From Arbacia lixula (Eukaryota; Echinodermata; Echinoidea; Arbacioida; Arbaciidae): a stretch of 64,000 nucleotides of DNA. The stretch spans positions 11,141,465-11,205,464 of the forward strand of contig OZ022589.1 in the NCBI GenBank assembly GCA_963669155.1, in the 5' to 3' direction. Positions 62,201 to 64,000 of this stretch are shown in pieces. How positions within the stretch are numbered: the first letter of the stretch is position 1; each line of letters opens with the position of its first letter. Position numbers and translations under genes: made by a program. Below the pieces are notes generated by a model, which worked only from the letters and a program-made list of their open reading frames with translations, did no database searches and had not been told where the DNA came from.

Positions 62201-63672
62201 TAACATGAGATGAAGATGGGACGAAACTATTCAGTACATTGCCAAATATCACAAAGCAAATTTGTGACCTGTGACTGAAGATCTCAAGGTCCCAGGTTCA
62301 AGCCCACCCGTAACATTTAAGTCCTTGAACAAAGTACTTAATCCACATTGCTGCTCTCCACCCAGGTGTGTAATTAGGTCCCCGGTAGGAACAGAATGAT
62401 GCGCCCTACTGGCTGCCATGGTGCTAAAATGATCCCTTGGGATTGGACAGGTATCACAAATACTTGCAATGATTCAATGACCGGGGTAATGATATCGTAA
62501 AATGCTTAGAGATGAGATGATCATAAGGCACGCTATATAAGTACTGAATATCATTACCAGTAGTATAATTGCCACATATCACATTACCCAACGAGGTGAC
62601 ATTTTTGTACTCCGTAGTACATGTAAATGTAAATGATTCAAATACATTTTTAACATCCTCGCCCCACCCCGCTCCTCACTGATATTACCGTCCCAGGTCA
62701 CAGCGACATGGAGTCCACGCTGCGCGTCTCCCTGGCTGACTTGCTGACTGCGGACCAGAGAGGGCGCTGGTGGATTGTGGGGTCTGCCTGGAGTGGTCAC
62801 GGTCCCACACGGGATCCAAGGTGTGGTCCCGCTAGATTGATCTTGACACTATTGATACTGATCATGAATTGTCCCATGTCAATCACAGCATGATTTATTG
62901 TCTATGGGACTAAGAAGTCTTAGCTTACATGGAGTGGAAGGAGGGGGAAGGGGTGGAGGGGGGGGGGGGGGGGTATCTGCCATTTTGCCTGATAAACGTT
63001 CTCTCTATACTGCTGTTTATTGTATATAAAATGTGACATATTCACTCAAGACTCCACAATTATGCATAAGAAATTTGGAGCCTCATTTCACTCATTCTTG
63101 TGTGTGTTGATACCACGGCCCCGTTGCATAAAACTTTAATAGTAACTCTGTCATCAGTGGTAACTACCCTGGTAACATCACTCAACAGCCAATCAAATCC
63201 AAGGTTTCCATAGAGGTTGACATTGGAAGCAGAGTTACCATCAATGGTAAGTTTTATGCAACAGGGCCGTGTCTTTGTCAAGTGGACATTTTATTCCCTG
63301 ATAATTCCAGAACTTTTACTCCATACATGTACATATTCTATAATACACACACAATTTATGAGCCAGGTTATACATTTGATGACAGCCCGCATGACCACAA
63401 CTAAGATTGGAGGGAAAAAGAGTGGAATTAAGATGATCAACTACAGTATCCATCCTCTAACACATAGGTGAAACAACATTTGATTCCTGCCTTGTGCACA
63501 TGTGTACTTACTTGTTCATTGTTGCAGTAAGAGTTCTTCCAGTGAGGCTCCATCGTCCGCCAATCTCAGCATGAATGATGAGACAAGCGAGAAGATTATG
63601 CAGTTGTCACGGCAACAGAGGATGAACACGGACATCAGGCGCACCATCTTCAGCATCATAATGACAGCTGAG
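31404..63672 (+). CDS. NOM1: NOM1, nucleolar MIF4G domain protein (3' end outside window)
   Basis: Twelve coding exons with GT-AG introns and consistent phases give 728 codons: 31404-31673, 32453-32575, 32768-32921, 54083-54797, 55562-55632, 56823-56951, 58060-58184, 59087-59180, 60040-60142, 61518-61648, 62697-62820, 63528-63672. Residues 1-180 are basic and Lys-rich; 183-400 contain a long Asp/Glu-rich stretch; the AYVPPHKR motif and the MIF4G domain (about 405-630) follow; then RWWIVGSAWSG and RQQRMNTDIRR, which in known NOM1 lead to the MA3 domain. MA3 is missing because the window ends. Vertebrate NOM1 is about 860 residues. In other organisms NOM1/Sgd1 is a nucleolar protein needed for 18S rRNA processing, and human NOM1 binds eIF4A-type helicases and protein phosphatase 1. 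KMVQF (residues 27-31) fits the PP1-docking RVxF pattern, a suggestion only. The identification is strong from the order of conserved segments. Confidence 0.95.
32453..32575 (+). CDS. NOM1: NOM1 exon 2
   Basis: 41 codons in phase 0 (NLSELTGKKVPSAKPSKAQK onward), Lys-rich. Acceptor TTGAAACCAG, donor CAG|GTAACT. Confidence 0.85.
32768..32921 (+). CDS. NOM1: NOM1 exon 3
   Basis: Highly charged (VKEKARKKQLLEANEEEEKN), ending in ITPGAFRDDGLD. The donor T|GTATCC leaves one base, so the next codon is completed as Tyr in exon 4, restoring the conserved DGLDYLL motif 21 kb downstream. Confidence 0.9.
32968..33470 (+). mobile_element. MITE family M copy
   Basis: Left end TTAAAGGGAAAGTCCACCCT; right end is its inverse, diverged (ACTTCAGGATGGACTGGG then TTCCTCTTT). 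Internal TGTGACGTCACTT and AACTCATAAC as in the other copies. It lies 47 nt inside intron 3. Confidence 0.7.
33765..35822 (+). repeat. 74-bp satellite-like tandem array, interrupted by a transposon
   Basis: The GACATGAATCC motif occurs at 33781, 33855, 33929, 34003, 34077 and 34151 (exactly 74 bp apart) and again at 35629, 35703 and 35778. Removing 1,404 bp (the pogo-like element plus one TA) puts the 35629 unit exactly 74 bp after 34151. That is nine units plus partial ends. Confidence 0.95.
34170..35571. mobile_element. pogo/Tigger-like non-autonomous element, 1,402 bp
   Basis: Terminal inverted repeats CAGGGAAACCCCGTTATAAC and, inverted at the right, CGTTTTAACGGGGTTTGCCTG, flanked by TA on both sides (34168-34169 and 35572-35573). 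Sub-terminal repeats TATAACGAG and CGGCTATAGC recur near both ends. TA duplication and CAG-GTT termini are typical of the pogo/Tigger branch of Tc1/mariner. No transposase is seen; internal frames (for example 34833-35165) resemble nothing I know. An antisense frame and a GC-richer core suggest captured host sequence. Confidence 0.85.
36610..36831. mobile_element. 222-bp foldback MITE with TA target duplication
   Basis: Almost perfect inverted repeat: CACTACAGCTCAAAGAAATT at the left, CAATTCATTTGAGCTGGAGTG at the right, arms of about 95 bp including GGAGCCGCAGTTTTAAACCG, and a loop of about 30 bp. TA flanks both ends (36608-36609, 36832-36833), as in Tc1/mariner-derived MITEs. Confidence 0.85.
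38824..39211. mobile_element. MITE with GGCCCGTTCACAC termini, about 390 bp
   Basis: TAGGCCCGTTCACACACA at the left and TGTGTGTGAACGGGCCTA at the right. The interior is full of ATCGCGAT and AAAATCG motifs in both orientations. No ORF with meaning. Confidence 0.8.
39423..40209 (+). mobile_element. MITE family M copy carrying a retrotransposon fragment
   Basis: Left TTAAAGGGAGTGTCGACCCT; right ATTTCAGGGTGGACTGTC. Between the family's inner landmarks GAGGTGCTCTTT (39,575) and GGGAGAGCAACTCGC (40,050) lies foreign sequence of a non-LTR retrotransposon. Confidence 0.7.
39620..39945 (-). mobile_element. non-LTR retrotransposon fragment (reverse transcriptase ORF, C-terminal end)
   Basis: The reverse-strand translation contains KTRLRWYMVMWLGEKRRDPE and FGRNPCGRPSSTWEETIKQ, the L-R-W-x-G-H-V then G-R-P-x-x-x-W pattern found at the end of many LINE reverse transcriptase ORFs. 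A second copy lies at 54,930-55,110. (CT)n and (CA)n follow at 39,940-39,978. Confidence 0.7.
42697..42751. repeat. (CT)n microsatellite
   Basis: Pure CT run with two TTT interruptions. The surrounding 40,400-43,400 has no supported gene; it contains partial inverted repeats (for example GTCTAGGTTCT..GACACATTTTA at 41,440 and GTCTAGGTTCTAGACGTATT at 42,271). Confidence 0.9.
43508..43800. repeat. (GA)n and poly-G tracts
   Basis: (GA)n at 43,508-43,538, a G run of about 18 at 43,622-43,639 and another near 43,775. Two halves are related (TTTGAGAGAG then G-rich), suggesting a small local duplication. Confidence 0.85.
44193..44412. mobile_element. foldback MITE with CTAGGCTGAGGAG termini
   Basis: Left CTAGGCTGAGGAGCGCATTG, right inverse CAATGCACTCCTCAGCCTAG. 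Arms continue through TAATACAG and CCTCTGACTGCCCTGGAC. TA flanks both ends. About 215 bp, non-coding. Confidence 0.8.
45124..45710 (-). pseudogene. piggyBac-like transposase relic
   Basis: Two reverse-strand segments in the order expected for a piggyBac transposase. Near 45,680-45,540 is FFHLNDINQCASN..PLFKVHPIMRH, resembling the family's FHLNDN..LFKVRP block. Near 45,260-45,130 is FNVLKEKNIGALRTMRMSRR then GMVKEL, resembling the LL..K..ACGTVR.NRKG.P.EL block. The part between, including the catalytic Asp region, is deleted or scrambled, and a 27-bp stretch (GCGCACTGTAGTCCATGATG) is duplicated at 45,238-45,285. Not functional. The assignment rests on remembered family motifs. Confidence 0.55.
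45989..46506. mobile_element. 518-bp element with long terminal inverted repeats
   Basis: TAATAAATACTACTTAGAAA at the left and the inverse of TAATAAATACTATTTAGAAA at the right. Arms extend about 110 bp through CGGTAACACCATGTGG and TGGGGTGAAGAAAGG. No ORF. No clear target-site duplication. Confidence 0.8.
47528..48032. mobile_element. foldback element family F1, about 505 bp
   Basis: Left CTAGACAGGAATAACCGTCT; right inverse AGATGGTTATTCCTGTGTA. Inner inverted halves carry GGAGCCAGATGCAATCTCAG and CTACAGAGACTGATTTTTCG. A further single end lies at 48,835-48,897 (ATTATTCCTGTCTAG) and a fragment at 30,010-30,175. Confidence 0.75.
48409..48660. mobile_element. foldback element, about 250 bp
   Basis: TTCTCAACAGGTGGCTTAGA with flanking TTTATTCCGT at the left is inverted at the right (TCTAAGCCACCTGTTGAAAA, ACGAAATAAA). 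The inner part includes GTGGCCTCGAAGGAGACC against GGTCGCCTTCCAGGCCAC. Confidence 0.75.
50095..50138. repeat. perfect hairpin, 19-bp arms and 6-base loop
   Basis: GGATATCCCACTGAACTAG, loop AAAGAA, then the exact inverse. Short isolated palindrome of unknown role, in intron 3. Confidence 0.9.
50580..51510. repeat. inverted repeat with arms of about 210-270 bp
   Basis: The left arm (50,580-50,790; AAAGACAGGGTGTCC, GGAAAAGTGAAAACTATCCT, CCATAGTCTACATTCATA) is matched in reverse by the right arm (51,300-51,510; TATGAATGTAGACTGTGG, AGGATAGTTTTTAACTTTTC, CTTGTCTTTTA). A related end is at 44,930-45,022. The right arm runs into the 3' end of the antisense membrane-protein ORF. Confidence 0.6.
51446..52327 (-). 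CDS. predicted single-pass membrane glycoprotein, antisense in NOM1 intron 3
   Basis: Single open frame of 293 residues from the ATG at 52325-52327. Residues 1-18 form a signal peptide (MSTLQCFCIMFAIALGRA). The ectodomain (about 19-218) has four Cys (24, 32, 43, 146), four N-glycosylation sequons (Asn 45, 67, 98, 194), and a helical, possibly coiled-coil part at about 160-212. A transmembrane segment lies at about 222-245, followed by a cytoplasmic tail of about 48 residues. I do not recognise the family. A CTTTTTCCAAATTCCAACAG acceptor-like sequence lies 14 nt upstream of the ATG, so a 5' untranslated exon may exist. The transmembrane segment is encoded by a 12-base tandem repeat, and the C-terminus overlaps a repeat arm. 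It could be a host gene or cargo of a mobile element. The length, signal peptide and sequons make chance unlikely. Confidence 0.65.
   Translation of the reverse strand: MSTLQCFCIMFAIALGRAEQLELCGHAEAENCLAIYEEKLRTCLNGSLAVKYGLRLKGNMAQVPPSNISIILTDMGDTIMQGYEPDQRFSNAAKWRMNITYSRSEIYVGVQVPQAENSDDMTWHSNVAIGDNMYSTPAKKFTVENCIAEVDPTEPAQTDNEIIMEKLLQMVQGQGKVMAGQTKLKETLAIHRDNHSKSMEALTEKLDEIKGSKLGRGRGLPLLNFILVIILVIILVIIVVVILLKTLKIEERLGKMASQSVVEGQVSMGEVMYRIKDKAVLLQKSLKLESIHK
51610..51660 (-). repeat. 12-bp tandem repeat encoding the transmembrane segment
   Basis: About four units of AGAATAATCACA (+ strand), read on the reverse strand as repeated ILVI. In-frame because the unit is a multiple of three. Confidence 0.85.
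53180..53232. repeat. poly(T) then poly(G) run
   Basis: About 35 T followed directly by about 18 G. Length is likely unreliable in the assembly. Confidence 0.9.
53491..53954. mobile_element. repeat bounded by TCTCGCCTGA / TCAGGCGAGA
   Basis: Short inverted ends enclose two related copies of a segment (TTTATTTCTGCATCAATTGT, ACCACATGTGT, GGTCATCTA) and, at 53,575-53,652, a perfect palindrome with 36-bp arms and a 6-base centre. No ORF. Confidence 0.6.
54083..54797 (+). CDS. NOM1: NOM1 exon 4
   Basis: Largest exon, residues 183-421. Begins YLLDVVDSAYLQEAGQEL, contains the acidic region (DEEEDDHEEEDDFDSDVEDE), then MDPYGNLIGG and AYVPPHKRAEL, and enters the MIF4G domain with RLRKQLKGSINR. Donor AACAG|GTGCAT. 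Confidence 0.93.
54930..55110 (-). mobile_element. non-LTR retrotransposon fragment, second copy
   Basis: Matches 39,667-39,830 (GACAGTTCATTTCCTTGATA, TTTGGGTCAATG, GTTTCCTCCCATGT, GGTCTCCCACACGGATTCCT). On the reverse strand it encodes a G-R-P-x-x-x-W type remnant. Lies in NOM1 intron 4. Confidence 0.65.
55562..55632 (+). CDS. NOM1: NOM1 exon 5
   Basis: LSESNAQSICNQIEELYLTN then SRN, the start of the MIF4G domain. Acceptor TTCTTCATCAG, donor G|GTAAGC. Confidence 0.92.
55703..55843. mobile_element. MITE with GGGCC(A/C)TGTTGCAT termini
   Basis: GGGCCATGTTGCATATAGAT at the left, exact inverse at the right, with internal TAGTTACCATTGATGGTAAG. 141 bp. Same family as 63,117-63,268. Confidence 0.75.
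56484..56780. mobile_element. foldback element, about 297 bp
   Basis: AGGGCATATACTGTACTGGG and AATTGTTAGCAATCTTCTTG at the left are inverted at the right with few changes. Arms are about 100 bp. It ends about 40 nt before NOM1 exon 6. Confidence 0.8.
56823..56951 (+). CDS. NOM1: NOM1 exon 6
   Basis: DMNETLCSLIQEACVGPAAT then the MEHILMVAVLHSHVGSEVG part of MIF4G. Donor GTCG|GTGAG. The last about 65 bases of this exon and its donor are amplified downstream. Confidence 0.92.
56895..57900 (+). repeat. G-rich tandem array that amplified the exon 6 end and its 5' splice site
   Basis: CTCATGTTGGCAGTGAAGTC occurs at 56931 (true exon), 57105, 57255, 57424 and 57594, with a changed version at 57845. 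Spacings are 174, 150, 169, 170 and 251 bp. Copies 2-5 keep the donor (GTCGGTGAG, or GTCAGTGAG in the fourth). Each is followed by G-rich spacer (GGGGAAGGTGCTGGTGGGGA). No polypyrimidine acceptor precedes the copies. The last spacer has its own small tandem (GGGAAGGTGCTGGTG). Confidence 0.95.
58060..58184 (+). CDS. NOM1: NOM1 exon 7
   Basis: AHLLQALATSFDNIHGDSGN then the KEIDNIVMLLVHLFNFR helices of MIF4G. Acceptor TTGCTGTAG, donor AGG|GTGAGT. Confidence 0.92.
59087..59180 (+). CDS. NOM1: NOM1 exon 8
   Basis: VVHCVLVYDIIRRLAERFTE then RDIEMLLQILK, MIF4G. Acceptor TTGCCTTCAG, donor AAAA|GTAAAT. Confidence 0.92.
60040..60142 (+). CDS. NOM1: NOM1 exon 9
   Basis: SAGTLLRKDDPSSLKDIILL then IQAKARQCPKELKE. 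The donor is CA|GTACGT, not the later GT, because this alone restores Q-S-R-V-K-F with exon 10. Confidence 0.9.
60785..60904. repeat. small foldback repeat, about 120 bp
   Basis: GTTAGATGGGAGCCGCCATTG with TTTCTTTGATCTC at the left; GAGACCAAAGAAACAATG and CGCGCATCTAAC at the right. The CCATTGTTTCTTTGATCTCC motif recurs at 33,580. Confidence 0.65.
61518..61648 (+). CDS. NOM1: NOM1 exon 10
   Basis: RVKFMLETISALRNNNLRKI then PNYDPSHLERLRKLHRG, the end of MIF4G. Acceptor TTCATCCTTAG, donor G|GTAAGT. Confidence 0.93.
61708..62085 (+). mobile_element. MITE family M copy
   Basis: Left AAAAGGATAGTTCACCCTGA, right TTTCAGGTGAAGTATCCCTT then TAA, with TGATGTCACTGG and GTGGTAGAGCACCTC inside. The right half is shortened. 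In NOM1 intron 10. Confidence 0.75.
62240..62560 (+). mobile_element. tRNA-derived SINE-like element
   Basis: A B-box-like GGTTCAAGCCCACC at about 62,295, followed by the body typical of marine SINEs (CTTGAACAAAGTACTTAATC, CACATTGCTGCTCT, CACCCAGGTGTGTAATTAGG) and a GGCACGCTATATAAGTACTG tail with ATCATTA. The family name is not known to me; the 5' end is unclear. Confidence 0.6.
62697..62820 (+). CDS. NOM1: NOM1 exon 11
   Basis: HSDMESTLRVSLADLLTADQ then RGRWWIVGSAWSG, a hallmark segment of NOM1/Sgd1. Acceptor ATTACCGTCCCAG, donor CCAAG|GTGTGG. Confidence 0.92.
63117..63268. mobile_element. MITE with GGCCC(C/T)GTTGCATAAAA termini
   Basis: GGCCCCGTTGCATAAAACTT at the left, inverse at the right (AAGTTTTATGCAACAGGGCC), with GTTACCATCAATGGT inside. 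152 bp. Confidence 0.8.
63528..63672 (+). CDS. NOM1: NOM1 exon 12 (last in window)
   Basis: SKSSSSEAPSSANLSMNDET then SEKIMQLSRQQRMNTDIRR and the TIFSIIMTAE helix leading to the MA3 domain. Donor GAG|GTAGGG. The gene continues past the window; 63,673-64,000 is intron. Confidence 0.92.
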
Positions 63673-64000
63673 GTAGGGAGGAAGGGATCCCAGGCATTAC
63701 AATTCTTGTGGTCCGTTAGCAACGATATATTCTCACAGAGTTCTTACCCATGTCTTTAGGCGGGAATTTTTAAACATGCTCAATTTTTTTGGAGACTTTT
63801 TCCAGTAGTTAGCAGGTCTCAAAGATGCTCCACGATGTGTCCACAACATTACAGAGACTAACATTGTCCATGAATGGGGGGATGTCCCCACGACCTGCTT
63901 AAGACCAAGGAGACTGAGGAGAAAAAAACTAGGCAAATTTGTAGATCTGTTAATATATATAGACAGGAAAAATTTACGGCGATGGCGCCTTAGTGAGAAC

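Overview
The window is animal nuclear DNA, most likely from a sea urchin or a close echinoderm relative. The evidence is spliced genes with GT-AG introns, very abundant (GA)n/(CT)n and (CA)n tracts, many short foldback and MITE-like elements of types common in marine invertebrates, and a NOM1 orthologue split into many exons. The species cannot be fixed from the sequence alone.

Left part (about 1-25,560): a tandem cluster of five copies of one C2H2 zinc-finger gene, each with its own promoter (CCAAT box, TATA-like TTTAAATA, initiator). Copies 1 and 2 lie on the + strand; copies 3, 4 and 5 lie on the - strand in repeat units of about 6 kb. The polarity switches near an (AT)n tract at 9,137-9,178. 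Copy 1 has lost its whole finger region by an internal deletion; copies 2-5 encode intact proteins of 317 residues with four fingers. In every copy the ATG is split by the only intron: AT ends exon 1 and G begins exon 2. In the unspliced RNA the same AT plus the donor G gives AUG followed directly by UAA, except in copy 4, where a GTATGT donor removes that stop and leaves the intron open in frame.

Middle (about 25,560-31,400): intergenic DNA with CT tracts, one stray copy of a roughly 1 kb repeat that also sits between the zinc-finger genes, and foldback elements. No gene is supported here.

Right part (31,404 to the window end): the NOM1 (nucleolar MIF4G domain protein 1; yeast Sgd1) gene on the + strand. 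Twelve coding exons can be placed with phases that all agree, giving 728 codons; the C-terminal MA3 part lies beyond the window. Intron 3 is about 21 kb and holds a 74-bp satellite array interrupted by a complete pogo/Tigger-like element with a reconstructable empty site, a piggyBac transposase relic, a non-LTR retrotransposon fragment, several foldback elements, and an antisense single-exon ORF for a predicted single-pass membrane glycoprotein. Intron 6 begins with a G-rich tandem array that has amplified the end of exon 6 together with its 5' splice site.

The zinc-finger proteins are probably nuclear DNA-binding regulators and NOM1 acts in nucleolar 40S ribosome biogenesis. Nothing in the sequence ties the two loci functionally.
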